NCBI GenBank assembly: GCA_036971615.1
Contig: JAYKKR010000001.1
Location: 3,596,001-3,660,000, forward strand
Length of the DNA stretch: 64,000 bases
Direction of reading: 5' to 3'
DNA from: Amyloporia xantha
Lineage: Eukaryota; Basidiomycota; Agaricomycetes; Polyporales; Adustoporiaceae
Shown: positions 45,416 to 57,800 of the stretch, in pieces
How the letters are laid out: each line of letters opens with the position of its first letter
Position numbering within the stretch: position 1 is the stretch's first letter
Made by a program: the position numbers and the translations under genes
Notes under the pieces: generated by a model
Database searches by the model: none
What the model was told of the DNA's origin: nothing
What the model saw: the letters and a program-made list of their open reading frames with translations, nothing else

Positions 45416-47009
45416 ATGAATTATGTTCAGGCAAGTCCATCCCCACACAAAGATACTTTCTTTATTCTTTACTAAGCATGATTTTAGTTGGAGAAATTAG
45501 GTGATTATTCCCACATCATTGTAGACCTGCTATCTGGCTGACGAGTTTATAGGCGAGGGTACCTATGCTACGGTCTACAAGGTGCGTGTCATAACGCAAG
45601 TCGAGACTGGATTTCCAGCTGAGATTGATCAAGGGGAGATCTCGCACCACCAATGAAATCGTTGCCCTGAAGGAGATCCACCTCGACGCGGAAGAGGGTA
45701 CTCCATCCACCGCGATTCGCGAGATCTCGCTCATGAAAGAACTCAAACATGTCAACATCGTCCGATTGTACGATGTGATACACACGGAGACTAAACTTGT
45801 TCTGATCTTCGAGTATTGTGAACGAGATCTGAAGAGGTATATGGACGTTCATGGGGACCGAGGCGCGCTCGATCCCGTCACCGTGCGGAGTTTCATGTAC
45901 CAATTGTTGAAGGGCACTGCTTTCTGCCACGAAAACCGAGTTTTACATCGGGATCTCAAGCCACAGAACCTTCTGATTAACAGAAAGGGCGAGCTGAAAC
46001 TGGGTGATTTTGGTTTGGCCAGGGCATTCGGTGTTCCTGTGAACACGTTCTCCAACGAGGTGTGTGGATCGATGCCACCGAAAGCATCCTTTAGCGCTTA
46101 CCGTATCTCCCTAGGTTGTTACTTTATGGTATCGTGCTCCAGATGTCCTCATGGGCTCCCGGACGTACAGCACCTCGATCGACGTATGGTCCTGTGGCTG
46201 CATATTTGCCGAGATGATCTCAGGCGTCCCTCTCTTTCGTGGAAGGGATAATCAAGACCAGCTCCTGCACATTATGCGTATAATCGGCACCCCAGATGAA
46301 CGCATCTTACGCAAAATTGCTACTGAGGGCGTAAGTCGTTCATATATGCTCACTTGAAACGTTCATTGGAACCCTCTTCTCCAGCAAACCGAGGCCCCGA
46401 CCCCACAGAAACAGTATCCTCGCTATCCCAAAATTCCCTTCCAGCAAGTCCTTCCCAAGGCATCAGCCCCAGGTATGCCATATCTCTTGGTGCAGCTTTT
46501 CGATGGGCTTACACGTCTTTGTTCTAGCAATCGACCTTCTTGAACGCCTCCTGCAATTCGACCCCTCAAAACGAATTACCGCTGCAGATGCGCTATCACA
46601 TCCTTATTTCACGGGTTCCGTACCCTACGGCCTTCCAGCGCCCGTACCAGGGTCCATGGCTCCCCCGACCTACAATTACCCCCACCCGCACGCACATCAG
46701 CAGCAGCAGATTCAACAGCAGCAACAGCAGGCACAGGCCCAAGCGCAGGCGGCGTATGTCCAGGCGCAGACGTCTGGATTGGTCCATGGCCAGCCTGCCA
46801 TGTATGCGAACCAGCAGGATCCTGCGCGGCTTGCACAGGCACAAGCGCAGGCACAAGCTCAAGCCCAAGCTCAAGCACAGGCACAAGCGCAGGCTCAGGC
46901 TCAGGCTCAGGCGCAGGCCATGGCGATGGCCCAAAGCCAGCCCCAATCCCAGGCGCCAGGTTACGGTGTACAGTACAGCCAGCAGCAGTATGCCGCGGGC
47001 GCACGATGA
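45416..47009 (+). CDS. PHO85: cyclin-dependent kinase Pho85
   Basis: Exons 45416-45430, 45488-45500, 45553-45581, 45634-46059, 46115-46330, 46385-46472 and 46528-47009 join to 422 residues. The start [20 protein letters not shown] and the PSTAIRE helix (about 43-49) are those of Pho85. Catalytic Lys about 32, HRDLKPQN about 124, DFGLA about 144 and [20 protein letters not shown] are all present. With its cyclins Pho85 controls phosphate signalling, glycogen and cell-cycle entry in yeast. A tail of about 125 residues follows the kinase fold, made of His/Pro, poly-Gln and a long Gln-Ala repeat; yeast Pho85 lacks this. Intron 1 (45431-45487) uses a GC donor (CAG|GCAAGT), and exons 1-3 are only 15, 13 and 29 nt. 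Confidence 0.95.
46690..46950 (+). repeat. Gln/Ala-coding low-complexity repeat in the PHO85 tail
   Basis: CAG-rich runs code for QQQQ blocks, then a near-perfect (CA/AG GC) series codes for about 17 Gln-Ala pairs (about 46840-46920). Such repeats vary in length easily. Confidence 0.85.
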
Positions 47010-47399
47010 TTCGATCTCCTTGGTGGACGTCTTTTTAATTCCCTATAACCCGTGATACTTCCATTGCATCGTTTCTCTTCGTCCCACAGTCTGGAAATAC
47101 TTGTCGGGTTCTCTCTATTTTCGCGTTTGACAGTAACATGTACCTCTTCACATTCGTCATCTGTATTCAAGCAAGCATTGGCTGTTAGATATCATCGGTA
47201 CTGTATCATCTGTAATTGACTGTTCGAATTAGGAAGTGTGTCTGTTGTATACTACTTCAAGGAATAATGTACGAGTGGAGATGTTGCAGTGAGAACGTCT
47301 GGAATGTACACGAACATTGCTCATCGACAAGTACATCGCCTGCTTCAGTGCTTCTTGTCTGTCTTCTGCCGCACGGCACGGGCCGGAAAGAATTTAGAT
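47010..47399. other. convergent intergenic region
   Basis: 390 bp between the PHO85 and FPG stops; likely 3' untranslated regions. No gene seen. Confidence 0.5.
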
Positions 47400-48943
47400 C
47401 TATTCGTCTGTAAACTGCTGATCAGCCGAGGCCAAATGGCCTAATTCAAAACTCACCTTGCGTTTCCGGCTCATCTTTCCTACTACCAGTTCCTCGTCTG
47501 ATTCTGATAAGGGCGTGAGGTCGCTTTCGCTATCATCCTGCTCCTCCTGTTTCGATGGCTTTTCCAATTTGGCAGCCGTACTCTGGGCCCGAAGTTGTTG
47601 TAATTCGGCGACATAGGCGGATGTACGACCTCCCACTGTCACCCACTTGATCGTGGCTGGTTCACCATCGGGCTGCCAAACATCGTTCTCATGAGTGTCG
47701 TCGGCTACAGTTCAGGAGAAGGAATAACAAACCAAGATCATCGAGTGCTTCTCCTTCTTTCCCTTTCCCTAAAAGACGTCGTAATAGTCAGCATCTCTGG
47801 GTGTCCTTCAACACATCTCAGAGAACGAGAATACTGACCCAACGATGCTTGAATAACCAGTTATCTGGGAATTTCGTATCATCTGCATTGGCCTCAACTG
47901 CAATCCGGCAGACCTCAGCGGTCTGCCGATGCAAAGCCTTTATCTGCGCATCTGTAAGCGTATTGCATCGCTCTTCCGGATGGACTCGAGCGTGATGCAA
48001 AATCTCATCTACAAAGCGAGATAATTATATCAGAAATGAGTGCATGATATCGATGTGCTTGAACTCCCCTGCAACCCAATTCCCGACACCTGCACTAAAC
48101 GATTGGTCTAGCAGCAGCGCTTTGATGGGACATGATCGCTTGAGTACGCTATTCTTAAAATCCGAGAGAGAGGGCATGGACAGGATGGGGTCGAAGCCCA
48201 AGGTGGATATTGGCGGCTCAGTGAGAGGGGACGTGCAGAGCCGGATGCGGCCGAGACGGCGGGCGTCGAGAAAGGCCAGCTCCGTGATACTCTCCGTGAC
48301 TGGATTGAGTAAGTGCAGAATAAACTGGAATAAATCCAGTCGTTAGGCCTCGAAAAAATCAGATATACGAGATCACTACCTTCATGAATCTTGGTGGCCA
48401 ATCGGTAGACGCCTTCCTTGGCGTTTCTCTGTAGTAAATTGCCGTCTCGCCTTTAATCTTCGGACGCAAACTCAATATTATTAGAGAAAATATCCTTAGA
48501 AAAATCATACCTGGAGCATCCCGGTCATTCCAAAATGAAGGACAGGCAACTTGCCCTCCCCATCAAGTTGGAGATAGAAAACCTTCCCTTATAAAATATA
48601 CATAATCCGACAATTATCTAGCATTGATGCGGCACTCACCATATCTGCCTACGCTCGTCACCGTGCGATTGAGGATGGTTTGTGCCTTCTGTGTGTTGAG
48701 CTGTGCGTCGGGCAGTAGTACTAGTATGGATATGCCACGTACGAAGTCATCATGGGTGACGCCAGAGAAGACTATAGTGTCTTCAACAGAGTCTACTTTG
48801 ATAATCTTATTACCCACAGCAACTTGTCTGACTGTCTTCACTGCTCTTTCAACCTCTACCGTCTTATTAGAACGAATATCGGAAGTAGAGCAGAAAGTAT
48901 AGACTCCAACTGAGAGTCTAATTTACCTGGTAGTTCAGGCATT
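47400..48943 (-). CDS. FPG1: formamidopyrimidine-DNA glycosylase (Fpg/MutM family)
   Basis: Exons 48943-48928, 48855-48640, 48587-48511, 48457-48380, 48324-48069, 48008-47839, 47768-47733 and 47672-47400 join to 373 residues. The product begins MPELPEVERAV; the Pro and Glu after Met are the catalytic pair of the family. YLQLDGEGKLPVLHFGMTGM, SAGVGNWVADEILHHARVHP (helix-two-turn-helix) and KFPDNWLFKHRWGKGKK follow. The last is the zincless finger of plant and fungal Fpg. TVGGRTSAYV ends the core, and an acidic-basic tail with a KMSRKRK nuclear signal completes it. The enzyme removes oxidised purines in base excision repair. One intron (48068-48009) starts GGGAGT instead of GTGAGT; only that junction keeps the H2TH region in frame. 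Confidence 0.9.
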
Positions 48944-49314
48944 CTAGTATGGATATATTCCGTTTGTGCTCTACATCACAACGATGTAAGTGTTATACTA
49001 GTAGGAGGAGTATAGGGCCGCTGCAGACTATTGGCACCAGCCACTGAGAGTTACTGTGGCGCGGCCCCGGAGTTAGATCTGGCTTAGTAAGCCTGATCGC
49101 GCGTAGTGTCGAGTATCGTTTAGAGCCAAAATAGGAAATCTGTTCCTCTCAAGACTCCAGAATTTAGTAAGGGGCATTCATCGAGACGGTCCCGCAATAT
49201 ATTGCCCGGCTCCGGCTCCCTTAGCGAGTCAGCTTATCTTCCACTTCATATTGTTCGAGCGCCATCGCAATGACCACTGCAAGTGCAACGTAACATCATA
49301 CCCACATTCAAGTC
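48944..49314. other. divergent promoter region of FPG and the MFS gene
   Basis: 371 bp between two divergent starts; should hold both promoters. No motif stands out. Confidence 0.5.
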
Positions 49315-51618
49315 ATGTCCGTCGCAACTGTGGTAATAAACACCAATGAAGCACCGCGCATGGCTGATACGAACCGCCAACCTCGCGGTTTGCGGTGGAG
49401 GAGCTCTGTCTGGTTCATTACTCTGGGTAAGCCCACCATGAATAGTGTACACATGACAACGATATATTTATCCGTTCAACATCTTGTTAGTGGTCGCCTT
49501 AGGTGGGCGGTGGCCCCGTCATAGTTTCAAACCGAGGATCTGAAATGATCGCTCCTAGGTCTTACGTGTGATCTCTTGGTTTACTCACTTATCGTACCCA
49601 TCATGCCCTTTCAACTCGAGAATCTCGGATATAACGGAGTTTCTGGTCTTGTAGGATGGCTGTTATTCGCATATGTACGGATAATCTCTTCATTCGTGGT
49701 TTTTCCCTCTGTAACGCTTGCACAATCAGTCGGCAGGAATTGTAGCATGTGGGCAAGTTCGTTTTTCGCTCCGAAGTCAACACTGATCCCAATGTCCAGT
49801 CACGCCTCCGATTGCTTACCTTTCCGAGAGATATAACTCGAGGAAAATTCCCTTACTTTGTGGGCAAGTCGCCTTGATAGGGGCGCAGATCATGCTTATG
49901 TTGGCACCGACATATTGGCTCATGGTCATAGCTCGGTTGCTGCAGGGCCTCAGCTCCTCTGTTATATGGGTAGCTGGCCTTGCATTGCTGTAAGTCAGAT
50001 CGCAACGGAGCCGCTATTTAGCTAGACGTTAATTCACTTCGTTGGCTTTCTTTTTTCTAAAGCTGTGACACGGTACCCGAAAAGTCAGTCGGAAGTACGT
50101 TTTCCACACACATCCCTTATAGCTAGGCATTGACAGATACGTTATTCTTCAGGGCAACTCGGTATCGCAATGAGCGGCCTCTCGATAGGGTATGTCCTGT
50201 TTCTCCAATCTGACGCGCATATCTGATACATCCGATTGTTTGCAGCTATCTTGTAGGCCCTCCGGTGTCGGGGGCCCTCTTCAATGCCTTTGGCTTCCAC
50301 GGACCGTTCATATTCGGAATTATTGCCACCGCAGTGGATTTGGTTGGCCGCCTGCTTATTATTGAGCGTAGTCATGCACTACTTTGGGGTATCGATCCCA
50401 CCGCGTCCAGCGAGCCCGATATCGGGAAATTAGAGGCGGTCGAGAATGCAGCGAAACCCGAAATCAAGTCAGCGACGTCGAACAGTTCTCCAGAGCCGGA
50501 AAAACAAGAAGGAGGGGGAGAGAAAGTACTGAGCACGGCGGATACTTCTGTAGTCGCGACGGAATGTCGACAGCTGGGCGACCCTGCGATCGCTTCCGCC
50601 ACTGAGGCTGTCAATCAGCAAACTCGGCTTTCACTCGTACATGTATTGGGAAAGCTTCTCACGTCCTCGCGGGCATGGGCCGTATGCATCAGCACTTTGA
50701 TTTACGGGTATGTTTACAGAGTATTGACCCTGTTAGTATGCTAAGTTACGCGGTAGGATGATTTTGACCAGCCAAGAACCGGCCCTCCCGCTACATCTAC
50801 AAGCGGTCTGGCATTTCAACGCTTCCAAAGTGGGCATTGTCTATATCGCCGCGGTCGTGCCTACCCTTTTTGTGTGTGATCACATCGCACTGTTTCAACT
50901 TCCCAATATCTGACAACCGCATTGTCAGCGTCCACGCTTGCCGGCTGGTGGGTGGATAAAAAGGGGACTGGCGCAATCACCGTCGTTTCTCTCCTGTTCG
51001 CCCTACCTTGGCTCGGGCTGCTTATCATCCAGAAGTCGATTGCGTTGTTCATAGTCGTTTTTGCCTTATCAAGTGAAGTTGTTCATCCTACGCCGGAATG
51101 CCCGCTTCTTACGGCCGTCGTCTAGATTTTGCCATCTCAGGTATCGTGTCAGCAATCACGGCTGAGCTCGCGACTGTATGTAGGCGGCTGGACGGCGTCG
51201 GCTGTGCGTATTCATGAGCTACTGCGAACAACATTCAAGCTGATCCTCTTGAACAGACGCTCATGTATACGGTGCTTTTAACCTCTCATATGGTGTTGGT
51301 TCAGGAAGTAAGGACTTTCCTTACTGTTATTCGCGATACACCTAATCCAGCAATATTTTCTTAGTAGGGCCGATCATTGGCGGCCAGGTGAGGCCCGTTG
51401 TTGCTTATTACCAACGTGAACTGATCATCACCGTGCATTTATGTCAGCTATACGACCATCTCAGGCGAGGATGGATGGCAATAGTTCTCTTCGGCCTGGG
51501 GCTATGCGTTGTTGCAATACTCCTTGCATTCTTTTACTTCGGTGACGATCCCTTATTTGCTCAATGTATACGAAGATTTGGACGCAAAGGAGGGACCCGT
51601 AGTGCAACTCTGCACTAA
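49315..51618 (+). CDS. major facilitator superfamily transporter
   Basis: Fourteen exons (49315-49426, 49491-49502, 49559-49674, 49730-49748, 49800-49989, 50063-50094, 50153-50189, 50246-50707, 50757-50875, 50929-51072, 51126-51203, 51257-51307, 51365-51387, 51448-51618) join to 521 residues in phase. Hydrophobic segments fit 12 membrane helices. Recognisable parts are LLVYSLIVPIMPFQLENLGY, AFTPPIAYLSERYNSRKIPL, IARLLQGLSSSVIWVAGLAL, QLGIAMSGLSIGYLVGPPVS and YGAFNLSYGVGSGIGPIIGG. These match drug:H+ antiporter/vesicular-amine-type MFS proteins. A charged cytosolic loop of about 85 residues (SSEPDIGKLEAVENAAKPEI) divides the halves. Substrate unknown; the plasma membrane is likely. Exon 2 is 12 nt and exon 4 is 19 nt. 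Confidence 0.9.
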
Positions 51619-51848
51619 AGTTACAGCTTCCGCGGCCTAGTTTGTATTACACATGTAAGTAATATAAATCCTTTTGCTGTACACGAATAGCTAGAACACT
51701 ACATAAGCTAGGGTATTTGATCGTCATGTACAGGTAGGGGTGTAGATATATGTGTAAGGGTACATTCGGGTGATACATGTATAGCGTGGAACAATGCGAA
51801 ATAGATAATTGCGATAGACAACACGAATAGATGACTGTATAGATATAG

Positions 51849-54800
51849 TCACGGTGACGACGATGGTAACGGATTTGGTGGGTCTGGTTGTGGTTGTGGT
51901 TGTGGTTCAGGCTCTGGTCGTGAGAGCGCCTCTCCGAATGTCGAGAGAAGTTTGAACAAGTCCCCTGCAAGTCACATCATAATTGGTACAACAGTTATGC
52001 CAAAGAATATGCTGTGCACACCTTTTTTGAGAGGCTTGCTGAAAAATGCATTCATACCAGCGCTCAAGCACAATTGTTTCGTCGACTCTTGACAGTCAGC
52101 ACTTAATGCCACAACTGAATGCAAATTCTGTCATTTATTTGCTCGTTCATGAGCCAGAATGGACTTACTTGGCAACGCGACCGATGCTTTGCGCTTATTC
52201 TCAAGGATTCGGATACGTTTACATGCCTCAACGCCATCGCAAATTGGCATGTCTACAGCGTGAGTCTGAGCAAAGATAATGAAACTGTTTGGTGGAACAC
52301 TTACGATGGTCGAAGAGGGCTACGCTAAAGTGGCCCACATCATGGTTTTCCCACTCTGCAGTCGATCAACATGTATAGGCATCTCAAAAGATGTCCGACC
52401 TTACCGGCGATAGCCTCCTCCCCATTAGAGGTGGCGACAACGTTTAGCTTGTACCGTTGCAGTTGGGCAATTATAAGCTTCTGCGCCACAGGGTTGTCTG
52501 CATGTGGCAGTCAGAGACCGGCCGAGGCTCGTGCTACGAAACTGACCTTCCGCCACAAGGACATTGCCATAAAGACTCCGGCGCGCAAGTACTTCTTCCT
52601 CTCGTAGCGCGGATGCGTTCATAATTGGCGCGCTTGATGCTTGAGAGGGAAGGTTCTTGAGACTGCAAAGTGTTTGAAGAAGCCTGGCTTGTCTCGGCGG
52701 CTTAGTCACCCGAAGGATTCCAGCACCCGAATCAGTCCCCATTAACATCGGGGTGCCTGCTAGATTGTCTGTGGTTGGAGTAAATAGATGAATGACCTTG
52801 GTTTCCTTCAGAGGTTCGTCAGGTAGGGAATGCAAAAAGCGGGTGAGCTCATCGACGCGCGCTTCAGACTGGTCGTCGAGAATGACGAAATCTAATGGAA
52901 AACCCGAGGATGCTGCATGTCTCAGATACTCCTCAGCTTCTTGGATGGACGATGTTATCTCAACAGAGAACCTGCTCAACATGGTGCTCATGAGAGCCTG
53001 TGTGGCGCTCGAAGCAGAACTAACAAGCAGCCGGAGAGGTCGCGGCTCCATGAGTTGCGCTTTCAAGCGTCCAACTTCCGCGATTGTCTGCCCATAGGAT
53101 GTCAAGAGTAGAAAGCACAGTTTTGGCGTTTGCGACTCACTTGTCGAGACTCTTGTGATTCAAAAATCTTGACTGGGAGGGTGAACCAGAACACGGAACC
53201 GATGCCCAGCTCGGATTGAACGCCAATGGCGCCACCCATAAGCTTTACCAGCTGGCGAGAAATAGATAGACCAAGACCTGTTCCTCCGAAACGCCTTGTA
53301 GATGAGTTGTCTGCTTGCTGAAAGGGCACGAAGAGAAGATCGACATCACTTAGAGCAGCACATCTCTTCAGTCAAACCCGTGGTAGTCATATAATTGTCG
53401 CCTCACCTTGAGCTCAGGCCTATACCGGTGTCCCTTCAGCCAGTAATGTGAGCACAGAGTGGTTCCTAGAAAGATATGTACTGACTGAATGACAAATTTC
53501 AAATTGACATCTCCGGCCGGAACTGGAGTCGTCTTGTCAACCGAGCAGATGACACGAACCGAACCACGAGCAGTGAATTTGACAGCATTGCCAATGAGGT
53601 TCATTAAAACTAGAAAGGAGGTCAGTCGGTAAATACGAGTTAAACTGACGATGATACCTTGCCGGATGCGGGCGTAGTCTGCCTTCACCCCTGGATAGAT
53701 TATATGTCAGTAGACTCCAGTGCAGGAACCCACGGGTACATACACGGAGGGACATCGGGTTCAATATTATACGACAGATCTAGCTTTTTTGCTGCCATGG
53801 GCAATAAAAGTTCCATGCAGTCCTGCACACCAATTAGGATATTGACTCATCCAACAGGTCGCACATACCGCTATCATATTCTCCACTGCAAAGCCAGAAT
53901 ACTCTAGTTTTAATGCTGTTAAGGGTCAATGTCAGAAGACCGCATGCACAAATGTTTAGTTGGCTCCTGACCGGAAGCTTCTAGCTTGCTGTAGTCCAGA
54001 ATAGAATCGATGATCTGCAGGAAGTTAGACTCCGACTTATCACACTGTGTAGTCACCGTACCTTCAGTAGGAGCTCGCATGATTGCTTGGCAGTTTGTAC
54101 TGATACGGCCGTCAGGGAAGTCCTACATATTGTCCGCAAAGCTCTCACCGATCTCCCTCTGTCCAGGATTTAATTCCGTCCCGCTTAGTATATCAAGCAG
54201 TCCATAAAACGAACTTCAAATTCGCTATGAAGTGTTTATCAATTGTTACAGGCGATCACAAACATACCTGAAAGGTGTCCGCAGCTCATGACTCATAGAG
54301 GCGAGGAAATTGCTCTTGATCTAGTTCAAATATTCAGCTACATTTGCCTTCGGCAGAAAGCCAAGAAGCACCGGCGAACCTTCGTGGCTTTTAGAGCATC
54401 CTCTCGACTCTTCCGAGCAGCTTCAAGAGCGTCTCGCTGGGCAGCGATCATCTTCAAGTTTTCTCGTGTACCTGCTTGGACCGAACGAAACAGCAAAGCA
54501 TTGGAGATACCAATACTGGCTTGTTGACATAAAAGAGTCAAAATGGCGACAGTGTTAGGAGAAAAGGCGTATTTGGACGCCATGTATACTACCCCAAATG
54601 TTTGTCCCCGATTACTGAAGATGGGCAAACATATGACAGATCTGTAAGTACTCTGCTGAGCCTCAGAAGAAAACCGAGGTTCCGTGGAGACATCTTCGTA
54701 ATATATGCGCTCCTTGGTATTAAGGGCTACGCGGAATATGAGCATCATACATGGTTTCATAACGAGTCACTCGCCATGATGGATGATGGCTTTTTGCAAG

Positions 54801-57800
54801 GGGTCCGGGATGGCCCTGACCGGGATTGGATTCCTACATAACAATTAAGACTTTTCGGGCTGAAACAAAGTAGCTGAGAATTCACTCGTGGACTTGACAA
54901 GCATCAGGTGGAATCATGCTGGTGGCAACAGTGTAGTCTCCGGCTTCTCGGGCAATTACAACACACGTATACTGGCTACCGGAATTTTCTATGCACTGGG
55001 TCAATACGTGCCAGTACACGGACGCGGGTGTGAAGTCCTACCAGTAGCGATTTCAGTCAGTCGTTGAAGAGCCATGGGCAAATTAATATCGCTTGAAATT
55101 TCTTTGCTCCACTTTAGAATGGACGCAAGATCGGACGCGGTCAAAGAGGAGATTTCATCTTCCTCCGTCTGATCAACCTTGCGTTCAAACGATCCAGGGG
55201 TTTGAGGACTTGACGTCATCACGACGCTATCTGTCTGTACAGCCACGTCCGCGGAGAATATGTGCCGTTTGAGAGCGAAATGAGCACGGTTGTCCAAACG
55301 CGAAGATAGATATTGTCTAATGTGACCGATGATCAGCAAATGATAGGCGAAGCGGTTGAGATGTAAGCATACACAATGCCCCGTGCACCCCATTGAGCCT
55401 GGCGGGCAATACCCCGGCGCTGAAGCTCACTGCCTAATCCCTCAACCCCAGACCGAACAAAATGACTTCCTTGCTGTCATGCAAGAACCTAATTCAGTTT
55501 GGAAGTCAATGATAATTAAGGACCACATACTAGAAACATTGCCCAGCCACTTTCGAGCAGCCAATCATTGTTTACGGCCAGTCTGTATGTAATATTCAGA
55601 ACAGCTAAATAGGAAAATGTCAAAACTGAATACAAACTTGACAGCAACATCATACAGCTTGAATGCTTCTGAGTTATTGAGTAGTGATGCCATTTCAGCA
55701 TCCTGAAGAGATATCAGATCAAATAATAGCTTTTTTGACAGGTTGTACATACCACTAGAGCAACCCATGCGCTGGTGTTGACGGGACTGGGAGACAACCA
55801 TCTGGGCAAAAATAGTCCGTCAGACAACAGGCCAGGGGCCAGGGAACGCATGGGCAAATAACGTACTTCCTAATGTATGCTTGGTTGAGCTCTATTTGTC
55901 TCAGATAGCGGTTGCGGATTTCGGTCTCCACATTCTCTTCGCGGATGCACTGTATCATAGCCAGGTTGTGAAAAAACAGTGCATAGCGAGTGTGCCTATG
56001 ACTGAGAGCAAGTGTTAGGGTCAGCACAAGACGATTGCCACGAGAAGATATTCACTTAGGGTGCTTATCCCGAGTCTCATAAATTGAAAACCCGAGCGAT
56101 GCAGATTCACTGGCGAACCCCAAACAAAACAATGCAACAACCTATGCAACTAGTCAATAAGCGCACACAATACGGGAGGAGCAAGCAATACCTTATAGGA
56201 GTCATACCTATAGATATCATGTTAGTTGTTCTCAAAACCTTTTAGCGGTAATCGAGCACGTACCAGCTCATAGTAACATCACGGTTACCCGAAGCCTCTG
56301 AGACACGCACGAGATACTCGCACTCGTTAAAAGTGTCGGTGTCAAATACGCTCTCGGCGGAGTGAGCATACGTAAAACCTCCGATGGCACGGATGCAGTT
56401 CAGAATGCCTAAGATCTTCCGTTGAGATGCGCCATAAATGTGGCGAAGAGGAACATACCTTGGGAGATGATTGCAATGTCGCCACTGGGTGCCCATTGGG
56501 AGACGTCGCTCAACGACTGATTGAACGTCAGCTAGTGGTTGATTTGACAGATAGCGCAAACAACATACCTCTTCAGCCGCGATGACGAGTTCACTGACTG
56601 ATTGACGATAAGTGAATCGGCTCATATTCTTGATGTTCATGCTTACTGTGATCACAAATCCATACACGTGTCTGCATCAAGTGGACGCTTGCAAAGCTGG
56701 TGAATATTCTGACAAACAATGATTTGTTCATAACGCGAAAAGAAACGGCGGTTGGGAAGTCTCACTTGTCTCCTGCGCTTTGCCCGTACTTCATTGCTTC
56801 TTCCAGCCGGGCCAAATTTGAGCGAATATGCACGTTGTCGAAACCAGAAACCATGGATGAGAATAAAACCAATGCGCGGCTGAGAATGAATTAATAATTA
56901 GCAGTTTATGAAATACATAGAAACTGACCATTTCTCGTAGCTAGTACCAAATTCATCGGCGATACGCAGTGCGAGTTTGCCCAGGTCAGCGGAAAAACGG
57001 TACAACTCTCTTCGCTCAGCCGCCGCTTTGAGATATCCTTCAGCATCGAATGGGTATTCATTACACGACAACATACCTCCAAGCGCCCAGAAGAATCCGA
57101 GAGCAGTTCCAGGACACATGCCTGAGCTATCGCAAAATTGAGCAACTGTTGAAGATAAACTCAGTGAGTCTTACCGTAAGGCCAATTGAACTGTCTATTG
57201 TTGTAATCGGTTGGTGTGCACGTAGACCACCCAGGAAATCTGCACTCACCGTTAAACCAATAACATCTGAGAAACCCTCGCCCGTACTCCAGTAGGCGTT
57301 ATGTCCTATGAAGCGATGATCAGACTTGCATGGGATGCATTCAATTATGAAGAGGCTCACCAGCGTCGTTGAGTAAGGCGATGGCAAGGTCGGTTCTGCT
57401 ATCTCGCGCGCGAGGAATTGAGAGGATCTCATCAAACCCAACCGCCAAAATCTCGTTCTTGACTTGTTCAAACATGATATCCGCCTCTCGTCGACTAGGC
57501 GCAGAGTTGACGTCCACACCCAGAAGATGAAGGCCCGCCAGTGTATCGACGAGAGCAGCCTTGTAATTTCCACGCATCCAATGGTTCTTGGATCGTAGAC
57601 GTAACATACGAACCTTGCTTTCAATATCTTCTACGCGATCCAGACAGCTATCTACTAGACTGTCCGACTGTGCAAAATCGCCTGAAAAGATGATTAGATT
57701 GAGGTTATGATAACATGATATCGGAGCTACCTTTCCAAGTGTATAACCTTTATGGACAAGGAAACGTTGGCAGAGATCATCACTGAGATGGAAGAATCAC

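Noticed and set aside
46596..47004. Leu/Arg/Gly-rich minus frames near the PHO85 tail
   Set aside because: Antisense shadows of the Gln-Ala repeat.
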